A stretch of DNA of 11,069 nucleotides from Candidatus Brevefilum sp. (GCA_007119455.1 SKPR01000207.1:1-11069); one strand, 5' to 3'; counted from the first letter of the stretch, positions 1 through 6,782 are shown. The notes: generated from the sequence alone by a model not told the origin. A program made the numbers and translations.

Positions 1-896
1 GAAGCCAGCCAGCGGTCGTAGGCTGTGGGTGACCCGCCGCGCTGCAAATGCCCCAGTACCGTCACACGCGATTCGACCCCGCAGCTCTCCTGGATATGGT
101 TGGAGACCTGTTCGCCCATTCCGCCCAGACGACGTGCGCCAGGTGACTCGGTATCCTGATAACGCATTTCACCGCCCTCGGGGTGCGCACCTTCCGATAC
201 AGCCAGCAGGCTGAAGTGGGTGCCCCGCCGCACACGTGCCATGATCTTCTGACAGATCACGTCGTATTTAAAGGGGATCTCAGGGATCAGGATCACATCC
301 GCACCGCCCGCCACACCCGCCATCAATGAGATGTAGCCAGCATAGCGCCCCATTAATTCCAGCACCATGGCCCGGTGATGGGCTTCAGCCGTGGTGTGCA
401 ACCGGTCAAGAGCCGAGGACGCCATCTGTACAGCCGTGTCGAAACCGATGGTGCTTTCGGTCGCCAATACATCGTTATCGATGGTCTTGGGGATGCCGAT
501 GATCGGTGCCCCTTTTTTAATCAGCCCCTTGGCGATGGCCATACTGCCATCTCCACCGATGGCCACAATTACATCCAGATCGAGTTCTGAGATGCGGTTG
601 ACCACCTGATCCGAGATATCCTTGGTGACCATCTCACCATCCTCTTCGACCTGGATGGCGAAGGGGTTCCCCCGGCTGGCTGCACCGAGAATCGTCCCAC
701 CCAGCGGCAGGATGCCCTGGACTTCATCGTATTTCAGTGGGAAGACGCCGTCCTCTGCCAGGAGGCCTTCATACCCCTGGCGGATGCCAAAGACGCGGTT
801 GTCGTAAATGCCCATCGATGTTTTCACCACCGCCCGGATGGCTGCGTTCAACCCGGGGGCGTCCCCACCGCCGGTCAGGATGCCAATTCGTTTCAT
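1..896 (-). CDS. pfkA: 6-phosphofructokinase, group III type (3' end outside window)
   Basis: Cytosolic glycolytic enzyme that phosphorylates fructose 6-phosphate to fructose 1,6-bisphosphate. The visible 298 codons hold the N-terminal loop GGGDAPGLNAAIR (residues 9-21), the donor-site motif GGDGS (114-118), the catalytic motif PKTIDND (136-142), the LMGRYAGY stretch (near 181) and, close to the window edge, LGHLQRGGSP. Gly117 (E. coli Gly104) is the residue typical of ATP users; PPi enzymes usually have Asp there. Lys137 (E. coli Gly124) is typical of PPi enzymes and of the mixed-clade group III ATP enzymes, so an ATP-using group III enzyme is most likely. The ATG at 894-896 is chosen because TAAGGAGT lies 7-8 nt upstream. 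Roughly 40-65 C-terminal residues are missing. The gene follows the corrinoid-protein gene, but a terminator separates them, so it is probably transcribed on its own. Confidence 0.95.
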   Translation of the reverse strand, partial: MKRIGILTGGGDAPGLNAAIRAVVKTSMGIYDNRVFGIRQGYEGLLAEDGVFPLKYDEVQGILPLGGTILGAASRGNPFAIQVEEDGEMVTKDISDQVVNRISELDLDVIVAIGGDGSMAIAKGLIKKGAPIIGIPKTIDNDVLATESTIGFDTAVQMASSALDRLHTTAEAHHRAMVLELMGRYAGYISLMAGVAGGADVILIPEIPFKYDVICQKIMARVRRGTHFSLLAVSEGAHPEGGEMRYQDTESPGARRLGGMGEQVSNHIQESCGVESRVTVLGHLQRGGSPTAYDRWLA

Positions 897-901
897 GTGT
901 T

Positions 902-908
902 TACTCCT
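902..908 (-). promoter_or_regulatory. Ribosome binding site of pfkA
   Basis: On the minus strand AGGAGTA precedes the ATG by about 5-8 nt and fixes the start of the phosphofructokinase. No convincing promoter is visible in the 259 bp behind it. AT-rich hexamers (TATAAA, TAAAAT in 920-950) are candidate -10 boxes but lack a recognisable -35. Confidence 0.7.
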
Positions 909-1059
909 TAGTGTTGATAATGGTTAATTTTAGGATACCTGATTTTTATAGAGAGTGAATGGGGAATGGTGGATGGATAAATTTAGCCAGGGATCAGGAA
1001 TCAGGTTCAGGAATAGCGTCTGTAAATGACCTGAGTGGTGAAGTCTGGAAACAGGCGTT

Positions 1060-1106
1060 AAAAGATGCGGTCGCACCACACATCCAGCGTATGTGATGAG
1101 ACCGCA
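1060..1106 (-). terminator. Intrinsic terminator after the corrinoid-protein gene
   Basis: Read on the minus strand, a stem TGCGGTC/GACCGCA (1100-1106 with 1066-1072) encloses an inner stem CACAT/ATGTG (1091-1095 with 1079-1083) and is followed by TCTTTT (1065-1060). It begins about 50 nt beyond the corrinoid-protein stop codon. It therefore ends the LacI/corrinoid transcript and isolates pfkA. Confidence 0.65.
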
Positions 1107-1155
1107 CCCATCATGCTGATGCGGACCCTCTTGAAATGCCCCCTGCCTGAAAGGA

Positions 1156-1785
1156 TTAAATTAACGATTTTGCCAGCTTCACCGCGCGGCTGGCATCCGG
1201 GGCATACCCATCTGCGCCGATCTTCTCGGCATAATTATCGGTGATAGGCGCGCCGCCGATCATCACCTTCACGGAGTTCCGCACCCCTGCAGTTTGTAGG
1301 GCGTCAATCGTCGTCTGCATATTGGGCATAGTAGTCGTCAGCAAGGCTGACATGGCGACAAAATCAGGCTGATGGTCTTTGACAGCTGCCACAAAGGCCT
1401 CGGGTGAAACATCGGTCCCCAAATCAACCACCGAGAAGCCTGCGCCCTCCAGCATCATGCATACCAGGTTCTTACCAATATCATGCAGATCGCCCTTTAC
1501 CGTACCAGCCACAATAGTGCCAGCGGGTTTAATATCTGCATCAACCAAACGGGGTTTGAGGATCTCCATGCCGGTCTTCATAGCCCGGGCGGCAATCAGC
1601 ATCTCAGGGACAAAATATTCTCCCTCTTCAAACAGACGACCAACTTCGCCCATCGCATTGACCATGGCATCGAGCACTTCTCCCGGTGGAACTCCGTCTG
1701 CCAGTGCTTTTTGAACATTTTCTTCGGCAGCATCCCGCTGCCCTTCCATTACTGCATTGTATAGATCTTGTAAAACTGCTTCCAT
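1156..1785 (-). CDS. Corrinoid (B12-binding) methyl-carrier protein
   Basis: 209-residue protein of the MtbC/MttC/MetH-like corrinoid family. In known systems such proteins carry a methyl group on cobalamin between a substrate-specific methyltransferase and a second methyltransferase acting on tetrahydrofolate or a thiol. The four-helix cap domain occupies about residues 1-85. The Rossmann-type B12 domain follows, with the signature GDLHDIG (98-104), whose His101 should be the lower cobalt ligand, then MSALLTTTM (145-153) and GGAPIT (177-182). The length is normal for the family and nothing is missing. The start has GAAAGGATTT just upstream. It lies 38 bp behind the LacI-type regulator, presumably in the same transcript, and ends before an intrinsic terminator. 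No MttB/MtaB/MtmB-type methyltransferase or reductive activase is present nearby, so the substrate cannot be named. Confidence 0.9.
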   Translation of the reverse strand: MEAVLQDLYNAVMEGQRDAAEENVQKALADGVPPGEVLDAMVNAMGEVGRLFEEGEYFVPEMLIAARAMKTGMEILKPRLVDADIKPAGTIVAGTVKGDLHDIGKNLVCMMLEGAGFSVVDLGTDVSPEAFVAAVKDHQPDFVAMSALLTTTMPNMQTTIDALQTAGVRNSVKVMIGGAPITDNYAEKIGADGYAPDASRAVKLAKSLI

Positions 1786-1823
1786 GACCGAAATCCTTTC
1801 TAAAATAATTTGTTCAATTTCTA

Positions 1824-2840
1824 TTAACGCCCGGGTGGTGGCGCGCCAGTAGAGCCTCGCATCACCAACCGGCAGGGTAAAACGACCTGCTGGTTTTCAG
1901 GTATTTCACCCGCCAGAATAGCCATTAACATGCCTGTGGCACGTTCAACAATGGCTTCCACCGGATGATCAACCGTACTCAACCCGGGCCAGACCTGGTT
2001 TGATTGGGCCAGGTTGTCAAAACCGCAAACAGATACTTCAGTGGGAACCATGTAACCCATTTCCCTTAATGCATACAGTGCGCCGATGGCCGCTTCATCG
2101 TTGCCCCCAAAGATTGCTGTGGGCGGATCATCCAACTCCATGGCCAGTTTGGCAGCGTTATAGCCACCGTCAAAGTTATACAACGATTCCAATACCAGGT
2201 CTGCCGCAAAGGGAAGATGATAAACTTCTAAAGCCGCCTTATAACCATACAGACGGTCAATACTGGTGCGGTGATTGCGTGGGCCACTTAAGAATGCAAT
2301 CCGCCAATGGCCGAGCATGATCAACCTTTCAGTCATCAGGTAGGCACCCTGGTAGTCATCACCTGTGACATATGGGATGTCCGGTGTGCGGTTGAGGGGC
2401 GTGATCTGGACGTATGGGACCCCTGATCGGGTCAGAAGATCCGACAGGTAAGGGTCCACATCACAGGGTGGGGTAATCACCAGGCCATCCACCCGCCGTT
2501 CATTAATCAGCGCACTGAGTTTTTCTTTGGAGCGTGTATGCGAGGGGAAATAAGACTGGATGAGGATGTCATAATCATGCTGGTAACCGACATCCATCAC
2601 TTTCGACAATACTGCAGATTGGTAAAACCCCGCTTCATGCAAGAGGATGCAGATCATATAGGCCTTGCGCTGCACCAGGCGCCGGGCTGAAAAGTTAGGT
2701 GCATAGCCTAATGCGTCAATGGCCGCCTGAACCTTTTTCCGGGTTTCTTCGGCGACATAAGGTTCGTCATTGACGACACGTGAGACTGTCTTGATCGAAC
2801 AGTCAGCCAGCCTGGCGACATCCTTGATTGTTGCGGGCAT
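1824..2840 (-). CDS. LacI-family transcriptional regulator
   Basis: 338-residue DNA-binding regulator. The N-terminal helix-turn-helix (about residues 3-26, TIKDVARLADCSIKTVSRVV) is followed by the hinge-helix segment PNFSARRL (about 49-56), which reads the operator centre. The remainder is a periplasmic-binding-protein-like effector domain with VDGLVITPP, FGGNDEAAIGAL and VCGFDN motifs typical of sugar-responsive members. The ATG at 2838-2840 is preferred over an in-frame TTG seven codons upstream, because AGGAAGG sits directly before the ATG and the first conserved HTH residues follow at once. A palindromic operator 17 bp upstream of the start points to autoregulation. Located 38 bp before the corrinoid-protein gene, which it probably controls too. 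The effector is unknown; a sugar is the family norm. Confidence 0.93.
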   Translation of the reverse strand: MPATIKDVARLADCSIKTVSRVVNDEPYVAEETRKKVQAAIDALGYAPNFSARRLVQRKAYMICILLHEAGFYQSAVLSKVMDVGYQHDYDILIQSYFPSHTRSKEKLSALINERRVDGLVITPPCDVDPYLSDLLTRSGVPYVQITPLNRTPDIPYVTGDDYQGAYLMTERLIMLGHWRIAFLSGPRNHRTSIDRLYGYKAALEVYHLPFAADLVLESLYNFDGGYNAAKLAMELDDPPTAIFGGNDEAAIGALYALREMGYMVPTEVSVCGFDNLAQSNQVWPGLSTVDHPVEAIVERATGMLMAILAGEIPENQQVVLPCRLVMRGSTGAPPPGR

Positions 2841-2856
2841 TATCCTTCCTGATTCA

Positions 2857-2868
2857 GACAACGTTGTC
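2857..2868. promoter_or_regulatory. LacI-type palindromic operator
   Basis: GACAACGTTGTC is a perfect 12-bp inverted repeat centred on CpG, the usual layout for LacI/GalR-family operators, where the hinge helices contact the central CG step. It lies between the predicted transcription start and the regulator's start codon, a position suited to repression of its own operon. Confidence 0.7.
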
Positions 2869-3189
2869 GTAGTGGTGTCCAGTTATAATCTCATTATAAT
2901 CTGGAATCAGCCGATTGACCAAGGTGTTTTGGGGAGATACTTTTTTATTTACAAAATCAAAGAAAAATTTTGAACTTAACCACGGGTCATACCATAATGC
3001 CAGCCTGATAGCGTTGTCATCCTTCCGGAGAGGGATGTGATTAATCGAGTATTGGTGCATAAGACCCATCGCCTGTCAATGAATACCGATTCCTGATTTT
3101 TACTTAATGCAGATTGATATATTTTTTAAGGGGGCTGTGTCTGATTTTCTTTTTCTGGAATCCCCCTGAACAAGGACCTGATCAGCCAA
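2869..3189. other. Intergenic region between DUF362 gene and LacI gene
   Basis: AT-rich gap with no convincing gene. Besides the promoter it holds two weak hairpins: CATCC/GGATG around 3018-3037, and a 6-bp stem AGGGGG/CCCCCT (3129-3134 with 3162-3167) with a 27-nt loop. The latter lies just downstream of the DUF362 stop but lacks a T-tract in either direction, so it is not called a terminator. Confidence 0.5.
2893..2922 (-). promoter_or_regulatory. Promoter of the LacI/corrinoid operon
   Basis: On the minus strand TTGGTC (2922-2917), an 18-bp spacer and a perfect TATAAT (2898-2893) predict a start near 2886, about 18 nt before the operator. A second -10-like TATAAC lies at 2887-2882. Confidence 0.55.
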
Positions 3190-4356
3190 TCAAATCTTTA
3201 ACCGGTTAGCCAGCCGGCCGATGATAGGTGTTTCCACAATTATTGCCTCATCAGGGCACATCTCCTGGCAACAATAACATCGAATACAATCCCGGTAGTT
3301 ATATTCTGGTGGGTTCAATCGCCCATTAACAAACCCGATCGCTTTGGGCTTGCTGGGGCAGACGGTTACACACCGTCCACAATGGGTGCACTTCAGGATA
3401 TCAATCACAGGCCTGGGGGCGACCCACTTTTTAAGCAATTTTAAATGAAGCCGTTTGGGTCCCGTCGTGCTTTCCGGGGACCGATTGGCTTTGTAGTCAT
3501 CAATCACAATATTTTCGATAGGCTCACCCAGGATGTCCACTGACTCCGGGTCATAAAGCCCATGGTCCCGAGCCACGATCAGGGTCGGCACAAGCCCAGG
3601 ATCCAGGTTCATAATCTTGGCTACACAATGATCCAATGCATGGGGGTTTCGTGATAAAAGGATGAGACCCACATGGCGCAAGTCTCCGTTGCGCGGGCCA
3701 TTGCCCTCCATCCCAAAAACACCGTCCATGATGTGCAGACGGGGTGAAAGCAATTCGGCCAGGTCAACGAGCATCTCGCCCAGGCGGAATTCATCCGGCA
3801 ACTGGGCATGGAACCCCGCTTTTTGCACACCTGGCAGGCATCCAAACAGGTTCTTTACGGCACCTGTGATCCGCATCAAGGCATGGGTTTTGAACTTTGG
3901 CAGGTTGATCACCCCATCCACGTCAGCCAGGGCTTTGGCAATCTGGAATTTCTTGAGCAATATGCCAGAAGGATAAGGCACCTCTTCCATCGCAACAAAA
4001 TCTGCCAGCTCACAATTCAACTCTTGCGCCACCTGGTGCAAACCCGCCATCCTGGCCGCCAATTGCGGCGATCCAAACCCGGGTGAATCTCCGAAACTCA
4101 GCCTGGCACCCCCGGATAGGAATATCCGTGCAACCGAACGGAAAATCTCGGGATGAGTTGTGACCCCCCGTTCAGGATTATCGCCCAATAATAAATTCGG
4201 TTTTAATAATAGTCTTTCACCCGGCTGACAAAACTGCGCCAACCCGCCCAGAAGCTCAACCCCCTCAGCAACAGCCTCCGGTGCTGTTTGGTAATCCTCA
4301 CAACGAATAATGGCCACACGGTGATCAACAAGTGTGTCGCTTGAACTGAACGTCAT
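3190..4356 (-). CDS. DUF362 protein with C-terminal 2x[4Fe-4S] ferredoxin domain
   Basis: 388-residue cytosolic iron-sulfur protein. Residues about 12-300 form the DUF362 domain, with the recognisable blocks KPNLL, THPE, GDSPGFG, NLPKFKTH, GAVKNLFG and MDGVFGMEGNGP. The C-terminal part holds two clusters: CTHCGRCVTVCP (Cys 323, 326, 329, 333) and CIRCYCCQEMCP (Cys 357, 360, 363, 367, with an additional Cys362). It is presumably an electron-transfer or redox protein, but the reaction of this family is not established. No signal peptide is seen. The ATG at 4354-4356 has GAAAGG 8 nt upstream; an ATG four bases earlier is out of frame. Single gene, divergent from rph. Its promoter carries the TGGCTCAGCC box shared with the membrane-protein gene. 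Confidence 0.9.
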   Translation of the reverse strand: MTFSSSDTLVDHRVAIIRCEDYQTAPEAVAEGVELLGGLAQFCQPGERLLLKPNLLLGDNPERGVTTHPEIFRSVARIFLSGGARLSFGDSPGFGSPQLAARMAGLHQVAQELNCELADFVAMEEVPYPSGILLKKFQIAKALADVDGVINLPKFKTHALMRITGAVKNLFGCLPGVQKAGFHAQLPDEFRLGEMLVDLAELLSPRLHIMDGVFGMEGNGPRNGDLRHVGLILLSRNPHALDHCVAKIMNLDPGLVPTLIVARDHGLYDPESVDILGEPIENIVIDDYKANRSPESTTGPKRLHLKLLKKWVAPRPVIDILKCTHCGRCVTVCPSKPKAIGFVNGRLNPPEYNYRDCIRCYCCQEMCPDEAIIVETPIIGRLANRLKI

Positions 4357-4387
4357 TCATAAAACCTTTCACCAATAAAACTATCAA

Positions 4388-4397
4388 ATTGTATCAT
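4388..4397 (-). promoter_or_regulatory. Extended -10 promoter of the DUF362 gene
   Basis: On the minus strand ATGATACAAT fits the extended -10 form TGnTAnAAT, about 25-30 nt ahead of the start codon after allowing for the transcription start. There is no good -35 hexamer; the place is taken by the TGGCTCAGCC element. Confidence 0.5.
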
Positions 4398-4400
4398 GCC

Positions 4401-4411
4401 TGGCTCAGCCA
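4401..4411. promoter_or_regulatory. Palindromic box TGGCTCAGCCA, copy 1
   Basis: 11-bp element (5-bp arms around one base) just upstream of the DUF362 -10 box. The same 10-mer recurs at 6100-6109 ahead of the membrane-protein gene and at 5680-5690 within it. It is a candidate binding site for a shared regulator; this is inference from repetition and position. Confidence 0.4.
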
Positions 4412-4481
4412 TCTGTTGCTTGAATCAATCAAGAGGGGCTGAATATTTTCATTCCCACCGTATTGTATGCTCAATCATGGA

Positions 4482-4487
4482 TATAAT
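4482..4487 (+). promoter_or_regulatory. -10 box of rph (leaderless transcript predicted)
   Basis: TATAAT ends 6 nt before the rph ATG (4494), which puts the expected transcription start at or next to the A of the ATG. No Shine-Dalgarno sequence precedes the ATG. The -35 region is weak. Confidence 0.55.
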
Positions 4488-4493
4488 TAACTT

Positions 4494-5231
4494 ATGACAC
4501 AGATAAATTTCACCCGGCCGGATGGCAGACGACACGACCAGTTGCGGCCAATCACCTTTGACCCCCACTTCATCGAATACCCGGAAGGCTCGGTGTTGAT
4601 CAATTGGGGACAGACTCGTGTATTGTGTAACCTGACCATTGAGGAAGGTGTGCCAAACTGGATGGCCGGCCGCGGAAGGGGCTGGTTAACGGCGGAATAT
4701 GCGCTGCTCCCCCGCAGCACCCTCACCCGGACATCACGCGAAACACATGGCCTCAAAGGACGAACACAGGAAATCCGACGCCTGATCGGGCGCGCATTAC
4801 GCATGGCGGTCGATCTCGACAGACTTGGCGAACGCACCCTGTTGCTCGATTGCGACGTGATCCAGGCTGATGGCGGCACCCGCGTCGCCGCGATCACCGG
4901 CGGTTATGTGGCGCTGGCCCTGGGGCTCGAATCCTTAATCAAATCAGGCCAGGTAGACCCTGACGTGCTTAAAGGTCCGATAGCAGCCGTCAGCATCGGG
5001 ATCATCGAGGATCATGCTCTGCTCGATCTGAATTATACCGAGGACAGCCAGGCGGATGTGGACCTGAATATTGTTATGGACTCAGAAGGACGCTTCATCG
5101 AAATCCAGGGTACTGCAGAAAACCAGCCTTTTGCCCACGAGGATCTTAATAAAATGGTGAATCTGGCAAACGATGCGATCCAGGACATTGTCAAATTGCA
5201 AAAACAGATCCTCGTAAAATCTGCAACTTGA
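4494..5231 (+). CDS. rph: Ribonuclease PH
   Basis: 245-residue phosphorolytic 3'-to-5' exoribonuclease that trims tRNA 3' ends, releasing nucleoside diphosphates; it acts as a hexamer in the cytosol. Full-length family hallmarks are present: RPDGRRHDQLRP at the N-terminus, GWLTAEYALLPRST (63-76), GRTQEIRRLIGRALR (89-103), the phosphate-site loop GGTRVAAITG (127-136), and LLDLNYTEDS (176-185), whose Asp178 and Asp184 match the conserved acidic residues. Length is normal and the frame is intact. The ATG is supported by the conserved N-terminus; no ribosome binding site precedes it, and the TATAAT sits only 6 nt away, so translation is probably leaderless. The usual downstream partner rdgB is absent: the gene is followed by a terminator and a convergent gene. 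Confidence 0.97.
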   Translation: MTQINFTRPDGRRHDQLRPITFDPHFIEYPEGSVLINWGQTRVLCNLTIEEGVPNWMAGRGRGWLTAEYALLPRSTLTRTSRETHGLKGRTQEIRRLIGRALRMAVDLDRLGERTLLLDCDVIQADGGTRVAAITGGYVALALGLESLIKSGQVDPDVLKGPIAAVSIGIIEDHALLDLNYTEDSQADVDLNIVMDSEGRFIEIQGTAENQPFAHEDLNKMVNLANDAIQDIVKLQKQILVKSAT

Positions 5232-5257
5232 TAAAATCAAACCGAGACATTAAAACA

Positions 5258-5288
5258 CAAACCCTGTGCCGTGATCACACAGGGTTTG
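5258..5288. terminator. Hairpin terminator between convergent genes
   Basis: A perfect 11-bp stem, CAAACCCTGTG with CACAGGGTTTG, and a 9-nt loop lie 26 nt after the rph stop and 22 nt after the stop of the opposing gene. On the minus strand the stem is followed by TGTTTTAAT, so it best fits an intrinsic terminator for the membrane-protein gene. It probably also serves rph, without a clear U-tract on that side. Confidence 0.7.
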
Positions 5289-5310
5289 CTGGTTCAGATA
5301 GATTTAAGGC

Positions 5311-5949
5311 TTATTTACGAATCGCCCGGTAGAGCACATATGCGCCGGCTAACAGCAATGCCAGGGGCCAGACCAACCCCAGAAGTTCCGTAGCGCCCAA
5401 CAGAACCACGATCGCAACCAGCAATAATATGCCTGCCGGATAAAGTGCCCAGTTTAGTCTCCCGGATGGTTTTGGCAGCAGGTAGACCAGGCCAAAGGTC
5501 AGTGCTAACCCAAAAAAGAACGCTCCGCCTGCCAGAGCGGTTTCATCGGATACAAAGTTTACACCAGCCAATGTGAGCAAGACCCCACCAGGGATAATGG
5601 CCCACCAATGTTCGTTATGGGAAATATAGATCAGGACAAAGGCTAATCCGATAAAACCAAGGAATATGGTTCCGCCCCATGGCTCAGCCAGGGCGTCCAT
5701 CTGCTGTCCGAAGGTGATCGTCCCAATGGCTATAAGGACGAAGCCTGGAATCAGTGCCCACCATTCCTCTTTATTGAGGATGAAGACCATCACAAAGACC
5801 AGCCCACCAAATCCGAACAAGGGCCCCATCAGCAAACCCCAATCCAACACAATGATTCCCAGGTTGTTTAACAGCAGCACAACACCTGCAGCAACCAGAA
5901 GTATGCCAGCCACAATCGGGATCAACAGCCGGGTTTTATTTTTTCTCAT
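5311..5949 (-). CDS. Polytopic membrane protein built of internal repeats
   Basis: 212 residues, almost wholly hydrophobic, with about seven or eight predicted membrane segments, so an integral cytoplasmic-membrane protein. It consists of repeated units of about 52 residues: WWALIPGFVLIAIG (63-76), WWAIIPGGVLLTLAG (115-129) and NWALYPAGILLLV (166-178), with a degenerate earlier unit LLIPIVAGILLVAAG (8-22). Each unit has a preceding Gly/Phe-rich helix. The pattern resembles LiaF-type transmembrane (DUF5668-like) segments, but the assignment is tentative and no catalytic residue can be named. The ATG at 5947-5949 has AGGAGGAAG immediately upstream. It converges with rph and is divergent from the CBS protein. 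A TGGCTCAGCC box lies about 150 bp upstream and another copy is within the gene. Confidence 0.8.
   Translation of the reverse strand: MRKNKTRLLIPIVAGILLVAAGVVLLLNNLGIIVLDWGLLMGPLFGFGGLVFVMVFILNKEEWWALIPGFVLIAIGTITFGQQMDALAEPWGGTIFLGFIGLAFVLIYISHNEHWWAIIPGGVLLTLAGVNFVSDETALAGGAFFFGLALTFGLVYLLPKPSGRLNWALYPAGILLLVAIVVLLGATELLGLVWPLALLLAGAYVLYRAIRK
5680..5690. repeat. TGGCTCAGCCA, intragenic copy
   Basis: Exact copy of the 11-bp palindromic box at 4401-4411, lying inside the membrane-protein gene where it encodes Leu-Ala-Glu-Pro. It may be coincidental or a second binding site of the same regulator. Confidence 0.3.
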
Positions 5950-6252
5950 TCTTCCTCCTATTTTTCATTCACTGTAACTGCTCAGGTCGTTCTGCTGCTG
6001 AAGGCTGAGGCCCCAGATTCCCTTCCATGCTGAGTAGTTGCCATCCATTTAATTAAACGCTTATGATAACAAAGCTAATTATAATGCACTTATAATGGGT
6101 GGCTCAGCCCATTTGCTGGTGTAATCACATCAAAATTATCCTGGAGCGAACAAGACTAATAATTATAGACATTACCCAGCTTATATTGTAAGATAATAAC
6201 AAGGGTAAATGTGTAATTTCACACCCAATAAACCAAATAAAGGAGCCTCAAT
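5950..6252. promoter_or_regulatory. Divergent intergenic region between membrane protein and CBS protein
   Basis: 303 bp without a gene. On the minus strand TATAAT (6083-6078) and TATAAG (6094-6089) are candidate -10 boxes for the membrane protein; a plus-strand TATAAT lies at 6091-6096. The leader of the CBS gene has a small hairpin (GGG and TGTG at 6203-6213 paired with CACACCC at 6220-6226), then AGGAG (6241-6245), 7 nt before the ATG. Which start serves the CBS gene is not clear. Confidence 0.4.
6100..6109. promoter_or_regulatory. TGGCTCAGCC box, copy 2
   Basis: Same 10-mer as at 4401, again next to -10-like sequences of a minus-strand gene. On the minus strand similarity to copy 1 extends over about 33 bp, from GATT through CA, ATGG and CTGAGCCA to CAT, with scattered mismatches. 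Confidence 0.4.
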
Positions 6253-6672
6253 ATGCAAGATCTGGTGAAAGATTGGATGATTGATCTGGTGGTTTATATT
6301 AACCCCGAGAGCACCGTGCTTGAAGCACTTTCAAGGATGCGGCGGCGATACCTGAACAGCTTGATTGTGGAAAAAACGGATGACAACCCGCAATACGGTA
6401 TTGTCACCTCAACAGACATTTGTGACAAAATTGTAGCTCAGGGACGCAACCCAGCAAAAACCAAAGTCAAAGAAATAATGACTTCGCCTCTGATGAGCAT
6501 CAACCCGGATCAAACCATCTTTGAATGCGCCAAGTCAATGAGTGAACACCATATCCATCACCTTCCGGTTGTGGACGAAGCCGGGAATATTATTGGCATG
6601 ATATCGGCGACAGACTTTCTGGTTGTGGCCGAAGCCCTCGGCCATGGAGATGGTGATCGCCTCCTGCGTTGA
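6253..6672 (+). CDS. Two-CBS-domain protein
   Basis: 139-residue cytosolic protein consisting only of a CBS pair (Bateman module). CBS 1 spans about residues 5-60 (VKDWM start, GIVTSTDI end) and CBS 2 about 72-130 (VKEIMTSPLMSINPDQT start, GMISATDFL end). The Thr/Ser-x-x-Asp pattern near the end of each domain is the usual ribose/phosphate contact for adenine nucleotides, so binding of AMP/ATP, SAM or a similar ligand is likely. Stand-alone CBS pairs typically act as sensors, but no partner is evident here. The start has AAAGGAG 7 nt upstream. Monocistronic as far as can be seen: the membrane protein is divergent, and the next gene has its own promoter 90 bp downstream. Confidence 0.93.
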   Translation: MQDLVKDWMIDLVVYINPESTVLEALSRMRRRYLNSLIVEKTDDNPQYGIVTSTDICDKIVAQGRNPAKTKVKEIMTSPLMSINPDQTIFECAKSMSEHHIHHLPVVDEAGNIIGMISATDFLVVAEALGHGDGDRLLR

Positions 6673-6757
6673 GACGGATTAACAGGATATAACCTGTAAA
6701 ATAAGAAGAAACACAGTCTGAACACCTCGGATTTTCAACGATACTCGGCATGATTCA

Positions 6758-6766
6758 TGCTATAAT
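6758..6766 (+). promoter_or_regulatory. Extended -10 promoter of the LCP/transglycosylase operon
   Basis: TGCTATAAT is a perfect extended -10 (TGnTATAAT). The predicted start near 6773 leaves a leader of only about 10 nt, containing GGGA 4 nt before the ATG. No -35 is recognisable. Confidence 0.6.
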
Positions 6767-6782
6767 TTGAATCCGGGATCAT

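Noticed and set aside
966..1020. Short TCAGGA-type direct repeats in the corrinoid/pfkA gap
   Set aside because: Irregular, two or three imperfect copies without spacing; no sign of CRISPR or a mobile element.
2854..3069. Open frame of 71 codons on the minus strand upstream of the LacI gene
   Set aside because: It overlaps the promoter and operator of the regulator, has no ribosome binding site, and its product resembles no protein.
3037..3096. 19-codon GTG-initiated small ORF behind a GGAG-like site in the 2869-3189 gap
   Set aside because: Very short, no hydrophobic or patterned product, and opposite to the surrounding transcription; expected by chance.
3129..3167. GGGGG/CCCCC hairpin after the DUF362 gene
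   Set aside because: Short stem, 27-nt loop and no T-tract in either direction, so a terminator call is not supported.
4487..4897. 136-codon open frame antisense to rph
   Set aside because: Its product is basic and without domain pattern, while rph on the plus strand is fully conserved; a shadow frame.
6682..6697. Inverted repeat ACAGG/CCTGT after the CBS gene
   Set aside because: Only 5 bp with a 6-nt loop and no U-tract; too weak for a terminator or operator call.
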